Of a stretch of 64,000 nt of DNA, positions 51,220 to 61,746 are shown piece by piece. The DNA lies in NCBI RefSeq assembly GCF_001039275.2, contig NZ_CP030117.1, positions 1,633,501 through 1,697,500 of the forward strand, written 5' to 3'. A program made the position numbers and the translations under genes. Origin of the DNA: Brevibacillus brevis (GTDB taxonomy: Bacteria; Bacillota; Bacilli; Brevibacillales; Brevibacillaceae). Position 1 is the stretch's first letter, and each line of letters starts with the position of its first letter. The notes below the pieces were generated by a model. It did no database searches, had not been told where the DNA came from, and saw nothing but the letters and a program-made list of their open reading frames with translations.

Positions 51220-51462
51220 ATGAGAAAACAAAAATGGATGATGATGGGTGTAACAGCAGTAGTTTGTTCAGCGTTGTTCGTGCCAGGAGCGTTTGCCAAA
51301 GACAAGGATGATTCTTACTCGGTGCCGCCTTCCTTCGTAAGCCCTGGTTCATACGCGATACCGACCGTTCAAACGGTTCCAGTAGCCGATACTAAAAAGA
51401 CGCAACAAATCGGCCCTTCGTTTATATTCGCCCCGGCTGTAAACGAAAAAGATGAAAAATAA
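51220..51462 (+). CDS. Small secreted protein, tandem copy 2
   Basis: The product has 80 residues from ATG 51220 behind TAGGGAGAGAAA. The signal peptide is nearly identical to copy 1 (MRKQKWMMMGVTAVVCSALFVPGAFA). The mature part keeps KDKDDSYSV at the start and FIFAPAVNEKDEK at the end, but the middle has drifted. It has its own promoter box and terminator, so each copy is expressed separately. The function is unknown. Confidence 0.72.
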   Translation: MRKQKWMMMGVTAVVCSALFVPGAFAKDKDDSYSVPPSFVSPGSYAIPTVQTVPVADTKKTQQIGPSFIFAPAVNEKDEK

Positions 51463-51472
51463 AGCAGCAGAA

Positions 51473-51503
51473 AGCTGTCAGACCTTGTCTGGCGGCTTTT
51501 TTT
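51473..51503 (+). terminator. Terminator of small secreted protein 2
   Basis: AGCTGTCAGAC (51473-51483) pairs with GTCTGGCGGCT (51487-51497) with two wobble or mismatch positions, followed by TTTTTT. Confidence 0.8.
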
Positions 51504-51520
51504 CTATAAAAAACGGATGC

Positions 51521-51560
51521 GACCGCTTGCGGTCAACCAAACGGTCATGAACATTTGGTT
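51521..51560. repeat. Short palindromic repeat, family 3, copy ii
   Basis: The perfect palindrome GACCGCTTGCGGTC (51521-51534) is followed by a second stem AACCAAA (51535-51541) / TTTGGTT (51554-51560) with CGGTCATGAACA between. It lies upstream of cysH. Confidence 0.6.
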
Positions 51561-51651
51561 TGGGCGAGTTGGATATAGGTGGACGATGCGCCACTTCCAG
51601 TCACTAGGCATATGATGGTGGGTGAATCCTAGCAAGAGAGGAGCTTCGCTG

Positions 51652-52353
51652 ATGAGCAATCGCCAAAAAATGGCGGATGAGGAAATACAGGAATGGGCAA
51701 GCCGACTGGAAGGGCAGGCGCCGCAGGACGTGCTTGTGAACGCCGTCGATAATTATGCAGCCAGTCTAATCCTAGCTGCCAGCTTTGGCGCTGAAGATGT
51801 CGTTTTAATCGACATGCTGCACAAATTGGCTCCCACCATTCCTGTATTTTACCTCGATACCAACATTCATTTTGCTGAAACGTATGATACGCGTGACAAG
51901 CTGCAAGCCAGATACGGCACGACATTTATTCAAGTGCAGCCACAACTGACGCTAACCGAGCAGGCAGAAAAACACGGTGACAAACTGTGGGAGAGAGAAC
52001 CGAATCTTTGTTGCGAGATTCGGAAGGTAGAGCCGTTAAAGCGCGTCCTGTCCAACTATCAGGCGTGGATTACAGGCATTCGCCGCGAGCAATCACCTAC
52101 CCGAGTGAATACCAAAAAAGTGGAGTGGGACGAAAAATTCAACCTGGTTAAATTCAATCCGCTAGCAGATTGGACGGAGGCCCAGGTGTGGGAATATATC
52201 CATGCACATGATGTCCCTTACAACCCATTGCACGACAGGAACTATCCAAGCATTGGCTGTCGAGTATGCACGCGCGCTGTCATGCCTGGCCAAGATTCTC
52301 GATCCGGACGGTGGGCTGGCTTCGAAAAGACCGAATGCGGTCTGCATAAATGA
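51652..52353 (+). CDS. cysH: Adenylyl-sulfate (APS/PAPS) reductase
   Basis: The product has 233 residues from ATG 51652 behind GAGAGGAG. The Fe-S cluster cysteines of the APS-reducing type are present: CC at 120-121, CRVC at 203-206 and the catalytic ECGLH (Cys229). The PP-loop-like region ([16 protein letters not shown]) and the DTNIHFAET substrate motif are intact. It reduces activated sulfate to sulfite with thioredoxin. sat starts just downstream; the two form a short assimilatory sulfate unit without cysC. Confidence 0.93.
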   Translation: MSNRQKMADEEIQEWASRLEGQAPQDVLVNAVDNYAASLILAASFGAEDVVLIDMLHKLAPTIPVFYLDTNIHFAETYDTRDKLQARYGTTFIQVQPQLTLTEQAEKHGDKLWEREPNLCCEIRKVEPLKRVLSNYQAWITGIRREQSPTRVNTKKVEWDEKFNLVKFNPLADWTEAQVWEYIHAHDVPYNPLHDRNYPSIGCRVCTRAVMPGQDSRSGRWAGFEKTECGLHK

Positions 52354-52373
52354 ACAGCGCAGGAGGGAAAGAC

Positions 52374-53474
52374 GTGAAGCAAATGATCTTGCCGCACGAG
52401 ATCAAAAAAGCCATTATCGTGGACAAATGGACCCTGTCGGACATCGAATGTCTTGCTATCGGAGCATTTTCGCCGCTGACTGGATTCATGGAAGAGGCGG
52501 ATTACCACACTGTCGTGGAAACGATGCGTCTCGCCAATGGAACGGTGTGGCCATTGCCAGTGACATTGGCTATCGATGCAGATGAGCACAACGATGTTGT
52601 CCCTGGTGACAGTATTCTGTTACGTGGGGAAGATGGCGTGGACTATGCGATTTTGCAGGTGAAAAGCTGCTTTGTGCCCGATAAAATGCGTGAGGCCGAG
52701 CTCGTTTTTCGCACGCTGGATCTCGCTCACCCCGGTGTGAAAAAGCTGTTTGAAAAGCCAAATCTATACGTAGGTGGGCCTGTAGAAATACTGCAAAAGC
52801 CACAGCCTGAGCGCTTCTCCGATTTTTATTTGACGCCGGCAGAAACGAGAGAAAGATTTCGAGAAAATGGCTGGAAAACGGTGGTTGGTTTCCAAACGCG
52901 CAATCCTGTTCACCGGGCGCATGAATATATTCAAAAGGCGGCATTGGAGATTGTTGATGGCCTTTTTCTCAACCCATTGATGGGGGAAACGAAATCAGAC
53001 GATGTTCCTGCACAAGTACGAATGAAAAGCTATCTCGCCCTTCTGGAAAATTACTATCCGCGCAACCGTGTACTGCTCGGTGCTTTTCCGGCTGCTATGC
53101 GATATGCGGGTCCGCGTGAGGCGGTCTTCCATGCATTGGTACGGAAAAATTACGGTTGTACACACTTTATCGTCGGCCGCGATCACGCAGGGGTAGGCGA
53201 TTACTACGGCACGTATGATGCACAACACATCTTTTCCGAGTTTGCGCCAGGTGAGCTCGGTATCCAGCTACTCTTTTTTGAGCACAGCTTTTACTGCAAG
53301 GCATGCCAAGGGATGGCAACGACCAAGACGTGCCCGCATGACAAAGAATCTCATATGACCTTATCGGGAACAAAAGTGAGGGAAATGTTGAGAAACGGAA
53401 TCACGCCACCTCCGGAATTTACACGTCCGGAAGTCGCAGCGATTTTGATAGAGGGATTGAAATCCCCGCACTAA
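52374..53474 (+). CDS. sat: Sulfate adenylyltransferase
   Basis: The product has 366 residues. I choose GTG 52374, which has AGGAGGGAAAGAC directly before it, rather than ATG 52350, which overlaps the cysH stop but has no site. The homo-oligomeric ATP-sulfurylase motifs are present: [17 protein letters not shown] with [52 protein letters not shown], and [11 protein letters not shown]. It activates sulfate with ATP to give APS, which CysH then reduces. Confidence 0.93.
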   Translation: MKQMILPHEIKKAIIVDKWTLSDIECLAIGAFSPLTGFMEEADYHTVVETMRLANGTVWPLPVTLAIDADEHNDVVPGDSILLRGEDGVDYAILQVKSCFVPDKMREAELVFRTLDLAHPGVKKLFEKPNLYVGGPVEILQKPQPERFSDFYLTPAETRERFRENGWKTVVGFQTRNPVHRAHEYIQKAALEIVDGLFLNPLMGETKSDDVPAQVRMKSYLALLENYYPRNRVLLGAFPAAMRYAGPREAVFHALVRKNYGCTHFIVGRDHAGVGDYYGTYDAQHIFSEFAPGELGIQLLFFEHSFYCKACQGMATTKTCPHDKESHMTLSGTKVREMLRNGITPPPEFTRPEVAAILIEGLKSPH

Positions 53475-53498
53475 AACGGAACTGAAAAAGCGGGAGAG

Positions 53499-53521
53499 GG
53501 ACGGCAATGCTGTCCTTTTTC
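53499..53521 (+). terminator. Terminator of cysH-sat
   Basis: GGACGGC and GCTGTCC pair around AAT (one G-T pair), followed by TTTTT. Confidence 0.65.
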
Positions 53522-53586
53522 CGTTGCGAAAAACCGGACAAGTTTTCCTGTTTCCAGTGAAAAACGTCTCGCCGTTTTTCATAAAA

Positions 53587-53639
53587 GGATACGCGAACGC
53601 TTGCGGTCAACAAAACGGCTTTGACCGTTTTTTGTATCC
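53587..53639. repeat. Short palindromic repeat, family 3, copy iii
   Basis: GAACGCTTGCGGTC (53595-53608, one change from copies i and ii) is followed by an AAAACGG / CCGTTTT stem with a T run, all enclosed by GGATAC (53587-53592) and GTATCC (53634-53639). It may act as a terminator. It lies between sat and the ilv-leu promoter. Confidence 0.6.
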
Positions 53640-53724
53640 GCTTTCACGCAAAAACCGCGCTGTAAAGCCATTTCCTACTGAGCATTCGTTCGGACGAAAG
53701 TCCAGTAAAATCTTTTTGTTTTCG

Positions 53725-53753
53725 TTGACACCCCCTAGGTGCCTAGCTATAAT
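53725..53753 (+). promoter_or_regulatory. Consensus SigA promoter of the ilv-leu operon
   Basis: Perfect TTGACA (53725-53730) and TATAAT (53748-53753) with a 17-bp spacer that contains CCTAGG. Confidence 0.85.
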
Positions 53754-53779
53754 CAGACGTAACACTTTATTCTGACAAC

Positions 53780-53800
53780 AACAATATTGAAAATATTGTT
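53780..53800. promoter_or_regulatory. Palindrome just downstream of the ilv-leu start site
   Basis: AACAATATT and AATATTGTT are perfect inverted arms around GAA. The centre matches 11 of 15 positions of the CodY consensus. It sits about 20-40 bp after the expected transcription start, where a bound repressor could act as a roadblock; an RNA hairpin is the alternative. Confidence 0.4.
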
Positions 53801-53804
53801 TTAA

Positions 53805-54095
53805 TAGTAGGCCAAGACGAGGATGGTGCACGTTACCCCTTTTACAGAGAGCCCTGATGCTGAGAAACGGGTATAGGGTACGTCGCATTGCTCACCTCCG
53901 AGCCGTTTAGCTGAAACTTGCTTTGCAGGTAGTAGGCCAAACCGCTTAACACCCGTTAACGTGTTACAGTCCACATTTGCTGTGACTGGCTGAGATCGGC
54001 TGACCGTGAGGCGCCGATAAAGTTGGGTGGTACCGCGAACCCTTTCGCCCCAAAAGACATGGAAATAAAACCGTGTCGGGGCGAAAGGGTTTTTC
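53805..54095 (+). ncRNA. T-box leader of ilvB (leucine specifier CTC)
   Basis: The T-box sequence GGGTGGTACCGCG is at 54025-54037. The terminator arms are AACCCTTTCGCCCC (54038-54051) and GGGGCGAAAGGGTT (54078-54091) with a T run. The specifier CTC at 53891-53893 lies directly before ACCTCCGAG, the same position as ACC in the thrS leader. Leucine limitation would relieve termination. Confidence 0.93.
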
Positions 54096-54150
54096 TATGT
54101 GTCTATAGTTATTTTCAATACCTGTTGAGAATTGGGAGGAGGAGAGGTCA

Positions 54151-55887
54151 ATGAGTGTTGAAATGGCCGAATTGCAGAAAAAGAACGGCATTCCACCGAT
54201 TCAGTTCGGGGAAGAAGTGTCAGGAGCAGAAACGCTGCTGCGCTGTTTAATCCTGGAGCAGGTCGAATACATTTTCGGCTATCCAGGCGGTGCGGTGCTC
54301 CCCATTTATGACTCCCTGTACGGGAGCTACTTCAAGCACATTTTGACTCGCCACGAGCAAGGCGCTATCCACGCTGCTGACGGATATGCCCGAGCGACAG
54401 GCAAACCGGGTGTTTGTATCGCTACTTCCGGTCCGGGAGCAACAAACCTCGTAACGGGGATTGCAACTGCTCAGATGGACTCGGTTCCACTGGTCTGCAT
54501 CACGGGTAACGTAGCACAGTCGCTGATTGGTACTGACGCGTTCCAAGAGGCGAATATTACGGGAATTACCATCCCGATTACGAAGCACAGTTACTTCGTT
54601 CGCGACATTCGCGATCTTCCACGGATTGTGAAGGAAGCTTTTCACATCGCAACAACCGGTCGTCCGGGCCCAGTATTGATCGACATTCCCAAAGACGTCG
54701 CCAATGCGAAGGCACCATTTACCTATCCGGATAAAGTGGAGATTCGCGGCTACCGCGCTTCCCTCGTACCAAGCGACGAAGAAGTACAAGGGTTTGTAAA
54801 AGCCGTTAGCGAAGCGAAGCGTCCAGTCATTTTGGCGGGCGGGGGAATCATTGCAGCTCAAGCAGAGAAAGAATTGCGCGACTTTGCTGAAAAAACACGC
54901 ATCCCTGTGATCAACACCTTCATGGGATTGGGCGGTTTTTCTGGAACACACGAGTTGTCGCTGGCAATGCCAGGGATGCACGGAAATTACACAGCGAACC
55001 AAGCGCTCTTGAATGCGGATTGTGTAATTGGTCTCGGAGCACGCTTTGATGACCGGATCACGATGGGACGCACGAAAGAGTTCGCACCAAAAGCCCGCAT
55101 CGTACACGTCGACATCGATCCAGCAGAGCTGGGGAAAAACGTAGAGACTGCCGTAACAGTAGCGGGCGATGTGAAGAGTACGCTGGCAAAAGCAATTCCG
55201 CTCGCAAAGGCTTGTGATTCGGAAGCGTGGATCAGCCAGTTGAAAGAGTGGCAAGAACAATATCCGTACAAGTACAAAAAAGATGGCGACGTATTGAAGC
55301 CGCAAGCAGTCATTGAACTCTTGTACAACTCCACAGATGGGGAAGCGATCGTCACAACAGACGTTGGACAACACCAGATGTGGACAGCTCAATACTATAA
55401 GTTCAAGCACCCGCGCTCCTTTATCTCTTCCGGTGGTCTCGGCACGATGGGCTTTGGCTTCCCGGCAGCAATTGGCGCACAGATCGCTCACCCGGATCGC
55501 ACGGTAATCTCCGTCGTTGGGGATGGCGGATTCCAGATGACCAACCAGGAGCTGGCAATCGTCTCCCAATACAACATTCCGGTCAAAGTAGCGATTGTGA
55601 ACAACCAGTGCTTGGGAATGGTACGTCAATGGCAGGAGCTCTTCTACGATAATCGCTACAGCCAAATCGATCTGACATGCAGCCCGGATTTTGTCAAGCT
55701 GGCGGAAGCCTATGGCGTAAAAGGCTTGCGAGCAAGCACGCCGGAAGAAGCCGAAGCAGTTTGGGCCGAGGCGCTTGCGCATGATGGACCAGTCGTGGTG
55801 GACTTCCGCGTGGCACAGGAAGAAAACGTATATCCGATGGTTGCATCAGGCAACACACTAGATCAGATGGAATTGGGGGACGATTAG
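54151..55887 (+). CDS. ilvB: Acetolactate synthase large subunit
   Basis: The product has 578 residues from ATG 54151 behind GGGAGGAGGAGAGG. This ThDP enzyme condenses two pyruvates, or pyruvate with 2-oxobutyrate, in the first common step of Val, Leu and Ile synthesis. The catalytic glutamate is E69 in TRHEQGAIHAADGYA; the ThDP-binding motif is GDGGFQMTNQELAIVSQYN with IVNNQ. FAD-binding middle-domain patterns are present. It is the first gene of ilvBNC-leuAB, under a leucine T-box. Confidence 0.96.
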   Translation: MSVEMAELQKKNGIPPIQFGEEVSGAETLLRCLILEQVEYIFGYPGGAVLPIYDSLYGSYFKHILTRHEQGAIHAADGYARATGKPGVCIATSGPGATNLVTGIATAQMDSVPLVCITGNVAQSLIGTDAFQEANITGITIPITKHSYFVRDIRDLPRIVKEAFHIATTGRPGPVLIDIPKDVANAKAPFTYPDKVEIRGYRASLVPSDEEVQGFVKAVSEAKRPVILAGGGIIAAQAEKELRDFAEKTRIPVINTFMGLGGFSGTHELSLAMPGMHGNYTANQALLNADCVIGLGARFDDRITMGRTKEFAPKARIVHVDIDPAELGKNVETAVTVAGDVKSTLAKAIPLAKACDSEAWISQLKEWQEQYPYKYKKDGDVLKPQAVIELLYNSTDGEAIVTTDVGQHQMWTAQYYKFKHPRSFISSGGLGTMGFGFPAAIGAQIAHPDRTVISVVGDGGFQMTNQELAIVSQYNIPVKVAIVNNQCLGMVRQWQELFYDNRYSQIDLTCSPDFVKLAEAYGVKGLRASTPEEAEAVWAEALAHDGPVVVDFRVAQEENVYPMVASGNTLDQMELGDD

Positions 55888-55888
55888 G

Positions 55889-56395
55889 ATGCAGCAACAT
55901 ACCATTTCCGTACTCGTCAACGACCAACCAGGCGTTTTGACCAGAGTGGCGACACTGTTCGGCCAACGCGGCTTCAACATCGACAGCATTACGGTGGGAG
56001 GCACGGAAGAACAGGGGCTGTCCCGGATGATCATTTCAACCGGGGGAGATGACCGCCAAATCAATCAGCTCATGAAGCAATTGCACAAGCTGATCGATGT
56101 CATCTCAGTCACGAATCTCAGTGAGAACCCTTTTGTTTCAAGGGAACTGGCACTGATTAAAGTGACGGCATCGCCTAGCCAGCTGGCAGAGTTAAACGGA
56201 ATTGTCGAGCCGTTCCGTGCCGCGATCGTCGATGTGGGGCCTAGCTCACTGATCGTGCAAGTCACGGGTGACACCGAAAAGATTGATGCGCTGCTCGTAC
56301 TATTACAAAGCTACGGCGTTATTGAACTGACAAGAACAGGTGCAGTAGCGATGGCGCGCAGTATTGTTCCAGCAACAGCCGCAGCAACGGTTTAA
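55889..56395 (+). CDS. ilvN: Acetolactate synthase regulatory small subunit
   Basis: The product has 168 residues from ATG 55889, one base after the ilvB stop, with GGGGGACGATTAGG as site. The N-terminal ACT domain (TISVLVNDQPGVLTRVATLFGQRGFNIDS) binds valine for feedback control; the C-terminal regulatory domain completes the ~165-residue bacterial type. It activates IlvB. Tight coupling suggests equal synthesis with ilvB. Confidence 0.96.
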   Translation: MQQHTISVLVNDQPGVLTRVATLFGQRGFNIDSITVGGTEEQGLSRMIISTGGDDRQINQLMKQLHKLIDVISVTNLSENPFVSRELALIKVTASPSQLAELNGIVEPFRAAIVDVGPSSLIVQVTGDTEKIDALLVLLQSYGVIELTRTGAVAMARSIVPATAAATV

Positions 56396-56415
56396 AATGC
56401 AAAATTTCAGAATAA

Positions 56416-57474
<1,059 letters not shown>

Positions 57475-57531
57475 ATAGGCGTGAAAAAAACGCATATATA
57501 ATGTAGGGAAAAATGTGGAGGTGAAAAGTTC

Positions 57532-59070
57532 ATGCGGACCATTGAGATTTTTGATACGACACTGCGCGATGGGGAGCAGTCTCCGGGCGTCAATATTAGC
57601 ACGAACGAAAAGGTGGAGATCGCCCTTCAACTCGAGAAGCTGGGCGTAAACAGAATTGAGGCGGGCTTCGCTGCTGCCTCCCCAGGTGACCAAAAGTCTG
57701 TGGCCGAAGTTGCAAAACGGGTGAAGAATGCAACAGTCGTCAGTCTGGCTCGTGCCGTAAAAGACGACATGGATAAGGCATACGAAGCGCTTCGCAACGC
57801 ACAAAACGCTTCCCTCCACGTCTTTCTCGCAACATCTCCGATTCACCGTCAGTTCAAGCTGAACATGAGCAAGGAAGAAGTCCTTGCTCGGGCGGTGGAA
57901 GCAGTTACTTATGCGAAAAAGTACTTTACGGAAGTCCAGTTTTCCGCAGAGGATGCGGCGCGTACCGAGATCGACTTTTTGGCAGAGGTTGTAGAGGCGG
58001 TCATCAAGGCAGGGGCTACTACGGTAAATATTCCAGATACGGTTGGCTACATGACGCCGTATCAATACGGAAACATTTTCCGTGAGCTAAAAACACGGGT
58101 ACCTTCTACTGATCTGATTCGTCTGAGCTGCCATTGCCACGATGACCTCGGAATGGCAGTCGCCAACAGTCTCGCTGCTGTCGAGGGTGGAGCTACGCAG
58201 GTCGAGGGCACCATCAATGGAATTGGAGAGCGCGCTGGAAATGCTGCTCTGGAAGAAGTAGCACTTGCATTGGAGACGCGCAAGGATTACTACCAGGCAA
58301 CGACCAAGCTGAATTTGAAAGAAATCGCACGGACCAGCCAGTTGGTGAGCCGTTTGACAGGGATGATCGTGCCAGGGAATAAAGCAGTCGTGGGGGCAAA
58401 TGCTTTTGCACATGAATCCGGTATTCATCAGGATGGCGTGTTAAAAGAAGTCACCACGTACGAAATTATCCGTCCGGAATCGGTTGGCTTCAAGTCAAAC
58501 AAACTGGTTCTCGGCAAGCACTCTGGCCGCCATGCTTTCAAGGAAAAGTTGGTTGATCTGGGCTATCACTTGGAGCAGGAAGAAGTAAATGCGGCGTTTG
58601 CAGCATTCAAAGTGCTGTGCGACAAGAAAAAAGAAATCACGGATGACGACATCCTCGCATTGGTCGACTCCAAGATGGTTCGTGGACCAGAAGCGTTCCA
58701 GTTGGAATCCGTACAGCTTGCTTACGGCAACATTTCCGTTCCGACAGCGAGTGTGCGACTGGTTCGTGCCGACGGATCGGTATGCGAAGAAGCCGCATGT
58801 GGAAATGGATCGGTTGATTCCATCTACAAAGCGATTGACCGCGCTACCGGAGAAGAAGTTACCCTCGTCGATTACAAAATCCTTTCCGTTACTCACGGGC
58901 AAGATGCGCTGGGTGAAGTGTTTGTTCGTCTGCAGCAGGGCGATCTGATCGTTACCGGCCGCGGCGTGAGCACAGATGTGCTGGAAGCGAGCGCGATTGC
59001 CTATGTACGGGCAGTGAACAAGATCATGGAGCGGCGTGGCGAGCCTATGCCCGTCAGTGCAACGATATAA
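57532..59070 (+). CDS. leuA: 2-isopropylmalate synthase
   Basis: The product has 512 residues from ATG 57532 behind GGAGGTG. The N-terminal TIM barrel has [13 protein letters not shown] and [11 protein letters not shown] (metal His pair), with the acceptor region [16 protein letters not shown]; the C-terminal LeuA regulatory domain (about 390-512) senses leucine. It condenses acetyl-CoA with 2-oxoisovalerate, the first leucine-specific step. The leucine T-box upstream fits the operon's end product. Confidence 0.96.
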   Translation: MRTIEIFDTTLRDGEQSPGVNISTNEKVEIALQLEKLGVNRIEAGFAAASPGDQKSVAEVAKRVKNATVVSLARAVKDDMDKAYEALRNAQNASLHVFLATSPIHRQFKLNMSKEEVLARAVEAVTYAKKYFTEVQFSAEDAARTEIDFLAEVVEAVIKAGATTVNIPDTVGYMTPYQYGNIFRELKTRVPSTDLIRLSCHCHDDLGMAVANSLAAVEGGATQVEGTINGIGERAGNAALEEVALALETRKDYYQATTKLNLKEIARTSQLVSRLTGMIVPGNKAVVGANAFAHESGIHQDGVLKEVTTYEIIRPESVGFKSNKLVLGKHSGRHAFKEKLVDLGYHLEQEEVNAAFAAFKVLCDKKKEITDDDILALVDSKMVRGPEAFQLESVQLAYGNISVPTASVRLVRADGSVCEEAACGNGSVDSIYKAIDRATGEEVTLVDYKILSVTHGQDALGEVFVRLQQGDLIVTGRGVSTDVLEASAIAYVRAVNKIMERRGEPMPVSATI

Positions 59071-59148
59071 AGATAGGTCAAATATGGATAGGATCATAGG
59101 AACCAGCAGCGTTCGGAAACCATTACGTATAGAAAAGCGGGATAAACG

Positions 59149-60243
59149 ATGAAGAAAAACTATCGCATCGCCGTTCTTCCTGGAGACGGTATTGGACCAG
59201 AAATCATGCAGGAAGCGGTCAAAGTCCTTACACTCGTAGGGGAACTTGAAGGTGTCACTTTTACATGTGAAGAAGGCCGAATCGGTGGTATCGCAATCGA
59301 TACGGATGGAACACCATTGCCAGAAGAAACGGTAACGCTGACAAAGCAAGCGGATGCTGTGCTCTTGGGTGCCGTTGGCGGACCGAAGTGGGATCAGAAT
59401 CCTGGGCATCTTCGTCCAGAAACAGGGCTGCTCGGCATTCGCAAAGCGCTCGGGTTGTTTGCGAACATTCGCCCAGCTACCATGCACAGCTCTCTGGTCG
59501 ATGCTTCTTCCCTCAAGCCAGAAGTCGTTTCTGGCGTTGACTTGATCGTTGTACGTGAACTGACCGGGGGGATTTATTTCGGTGAGAAAAAACGCTATGA
59601 CGGTCCAAACGGTGAAGTCGCAGAAGATCAATGCATCTATCATGAAGCGGAAGTCGAGCGAATCATTCGAGTCGGTTTCGACATTGCGCGCAAACGCCAA
59701 AAGCGTCTCGTATCTGTAGATAAGGCAAACGTCCTCGAAAGCTCCCGCCTCTGGCGCAAGGTAGCCGAGCGAGTAGCGGCGGACTATCCAGATGTAGAGC
59801 TGTCTCATCAGTTGGTAGACTCCTGCGCGATGCAGCTCGTGCGAGAACCAAAGCAGTTTGACGTCATCGTGACGGAAAACATGTTTGGCGACATCTTGAG
59901 CGATCAGGCAGCGATGCTGACTGGTTCGATTGGGATGCTGTCCTCGGCGAGTCTGGCAGCAGGCAGCTTTGGCCTGTATGAACCGGTTCATGGTTCTGCC
60001 CCTGACATTGCTGGAAAAGGCATTGCCAATCCGCTGGCAACCATTCTGTCTGTAGCGATGATGCTTCGTCTCTCGCTTGGTATGGATGAAGCGGCAGCAG
60101 CAGTGGAAAACGCTGTTTGGTCCGTACTGGAAGCAGGACATCGCACTGGCGATATCGCGGCTGACAGAAGCAAAGCGATTGGTACAATCGAGATGGGCCA
60201 ACTGGTTCGCGACGAGCTGTCCAAACAGTGGCAAAAACAATAA
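59149..60243 (+). CDS. leuB: 3-isopropylmalate dehydrogenase
   Basis: The product has 364 residues from ATG 59149 with a weak GCGGGAT site. The isopropylmalate dehydrogenase pattern is complete: [58 protein letters not shown] and [11 protein letters not shown]. It oxidises and decarboxylates isopropylmalate. It is the last gene before a strong terminator; leuC and leuD, which act between LeuA and LeuB, are absent from this operon. Confidence 0.96.
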   Translation: MKKNYRIAVLPGDGIGPEIMQEAVKVLTLVGELEGVTFTCEEGRIGGIAIDTDGTPLPEETVTLTKQADAVLLGAVGGPKWDQNPGHLRPETGLLGIRKALGLFANIRPATMHSSLVDASSLKPEVVSGVDLIVVRELTGGIYFGEKKRYDGPNGEVAEDQCIYHEAEVERIIRVGFDIARKRQKRLVSVDKANVLESSRLWRKVAERVAADYPDVELSHQLVDSCAMQLVREPKQFDVIVTENMFGDILSDQAAMLTGSIGMLSSASLAAGSFGLYEPVHGSAPDIAGKGIANPLATILSVAMMLRLSLGMDEAAAAVENAVWSVLEAGHRTGDIAADRSKAIGTIEMGQLVRDELSKQWQKQ

Positions 60244-60255
60244 ATTATACACAAA

Positions 60256-60299
60256 ACGAAACCCTGCCAAAGTCCTTCGGTGATTTGGCAGGGTTTTCT
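60256..60299 (+). terminator. Terminator of the ilv-leu operon
   Basis: AACCCTGCCAAA (60260-60271) pairs perfectly with TTTGGCAGGGTT (60284-60295), followed by a short T run; it also fits the minus-strand gene at 60314. Confidence 0.88.
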
Positions 60300-60313
60300 C
60301 CATTTTTATACGG

Positions 60314-61660
60314 TTATCCGATCGTGATCTTCCCTTTTGGATAACGGAAGTATTCCTTTTGCTTGCGTTGTGCGAGGGCAAAGGCAATCGTGAGAGGTCC
60401 CAAGCGACCAGCAAACATCGTCAAAACGATTAATGCTTTACCGATTGGCGTAAGGTTTGGAGTCAGCCCCATAGATAGTCCAGTCGTAGCAAATGCAGAA
60501 GTGACCTCGAACAGGATCATCTCGAATCGGGCACTTGTCTCTGTAATGGAAAGCACCATCGTCATGACAAGGACAATGAACAAGGCGATCATCGTCAATG
60601 TCAGCGATTTGTAGACCATGTGAGGCAGAATGCGTTGCCGAAAGAAGATGACATCTTCCTTCCCTTTAATTTGGGCGATAACAGCACCAACCAGTGTAGC
60701 AAAGGTCGTCGTTTTGATTCCGCCTCCAGTTGAACCAGGTGACGCACCAATGAACATCAGAATAATAATGAGGAAGAGGGACGACTGATACATATCCCCG
60801 ATATTCAATGTGTTCGAACCTGCCGTACGAGGTGTAACCGACTGATAAAAGGAGCCAAGCACCTTGCCCATCATGGATAGAGGCTGTAACGTTTTTGGAT
60901 TGTTATATTCCAAAATGAAGATAAGCACGGTCCCTGCCGTAATCAAGAGACCAGTTGTTGCCAGTACCACTTTCGTATGTAAAGACAGGCGGCGGGTTTG
61001 ACGATAATCGTATAACTCACTCACAACAATGAAACCAATACCGCCTAGAATGATCATCAGACAGACGACGAAATTGACGAGCGGATCATCTACATAAGCA
61101 GTTAAGCTGGCGAAATCCCCCATAAGATCAAACCCAGCATTATTAAAATTAGAAATCGCATGGAAAAAGCCAAAGTAAATCGCTTTTTGCAGAGGAAAGT
61201 CAAAGGCAAAACGAATAGAGAGAAGCACTCCGCCTATAAACTCAGTGAGTGCAGTAAAAATCAAAATCATTTTGGCTAAACGTACGACACCTTCTATCGA
61301 TACCTGATTGAGCGACTCTTGCAGGATGAGTCGTTCACGCAATGAGATTTTTTTACGCATGATCAGTGCGAAGAAGGTAGCAAACGTCATAAATCCGAGA
61401 CCGCCAATTTGAATGAGAGACAAAATAACAAGCTGACCAAAGATCGTAAAGGTCGTACCGGTATCGACGACAACCAAGCCGGTTACACACGTAGCAGAGG
61501 TGGCCGTAAACAGAGCATCAAGCCAATGCAGACCAAGTCCATCAACTGTAGCGACCGGGAGTGTCAAAAGCAGCGCTCCCAGGAAGATAATCAAGGCAAA
61601 CCCAAGAACAAGCGTTTTTGGTGGATCAAGGTGAAGCTTTTCTACGATTTTTTTAATCAT
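60314..61660 (-). CDS. Ktr/Trk-type potassium transporter membrane subunit
   Basis: The product has 448 residues from ATG 61660, with GAGGT about 9 bp upstream. Four M1-P-M2 repeats carry the selectivity-filter-like segments: TSATCVTGLVV, SNFNNAGFDLM, TPRTAGSNTL and TSAFATTGLSMG. The gating loop in the third repeat is GASPGSTGGGIKTTT. Length and pattern are those of KtrB/KtrD. The cytoplasmic RCK partner (KtrA/KtrC) is not nearby. The 86-bp upstream gap is too short for a cyclic-di-AMP riboswitch. Confidence 0.9.
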   Translation of the reverse strand: MIKKIVEKLHLDPPKTLVLGFALIIFLGALLLTLPVATVDGLGLHWLDALFTATSATCVTGLVVVDTGTTFTIFGQLVILSLIQIGGLGFMTFATFFALIMRKKISLRERLILQESLNQVSIEGVVRLAKMILIFTALTEFIGGVLLSIRFAFDFPLQKAIYFGFFHAISNFNNAGFDLMGDFASLTAYVDDPLVNFVVCLMIILGGIGFIVVSELYDYRQTRRLSLHTKVVLATTGLLITAGTVLIFILEYNNPKTLQPLSMMGKVLGSFYQSVTPRTAGSNTLNIGDMYQSSLFLIIILMFIGASPGSTGGGIKTTTFATLVGAVIAQIKGKEDVIFFRQRILPHMVYKSLTLTMIALFIVLVMTMVLSITETSARFEMILFEVTSAFATTGLSMGLTPNLTPIGKALIVLTMFAGRLGPLTIAFALAQRKQKEYFRYPKGKITIG

Positions 61661-61746
61661 AGCAGGTTATACCTCGGCTTTTTTAAAGTCTAGTGTAAAG
61701 GTAAGAGGGAAATCCATCTCTTAGTATGGCATTTCCCTTAGAAATC

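Noticed and set aside
51590..51610. CACTTCCAGTCACTAGGC near cysH, similar to the element core TTTCCAGTC
   Set aside because: Only the core is similar; there is no inverted partner within 250 bp.
51504..51651. Possible sulfur-responsive leader (S-box or CymR site) upstream of cysH
   Set aside because: I found neither the S-box stem pattern nor a transcription terminator in the leader; only the family 3 palindromic repeat is visible.
54247..55782. Long open frame (511 codons) on the strand opposite ilvB
   Set aside because: It mirrors the codon bias of ilvB, has no ribosome site and gives a Cys/His/Arg-rich, family-less protein. The plus-strand gene is certain.
58495..60414. Open frame of 639 codons opposite leuA-leuB
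   Set aside because: It spans two well-supported genes and the terminator between convergent units, and its product has no recognisable domain. The same holds for the 635-codon frame opposite thrS (41828-43735), 546 codons opposite ilvC-leuA (56425-58065) and 389 codons opposite mqnC (39419-40588).
61661..61746. Possible cyclic-di-AMP riboswitch before the Ktr gene
   Set aside because: The gap is only 86 bp, too short for the ydaO-type aptamer, and its conserved core is not seen.
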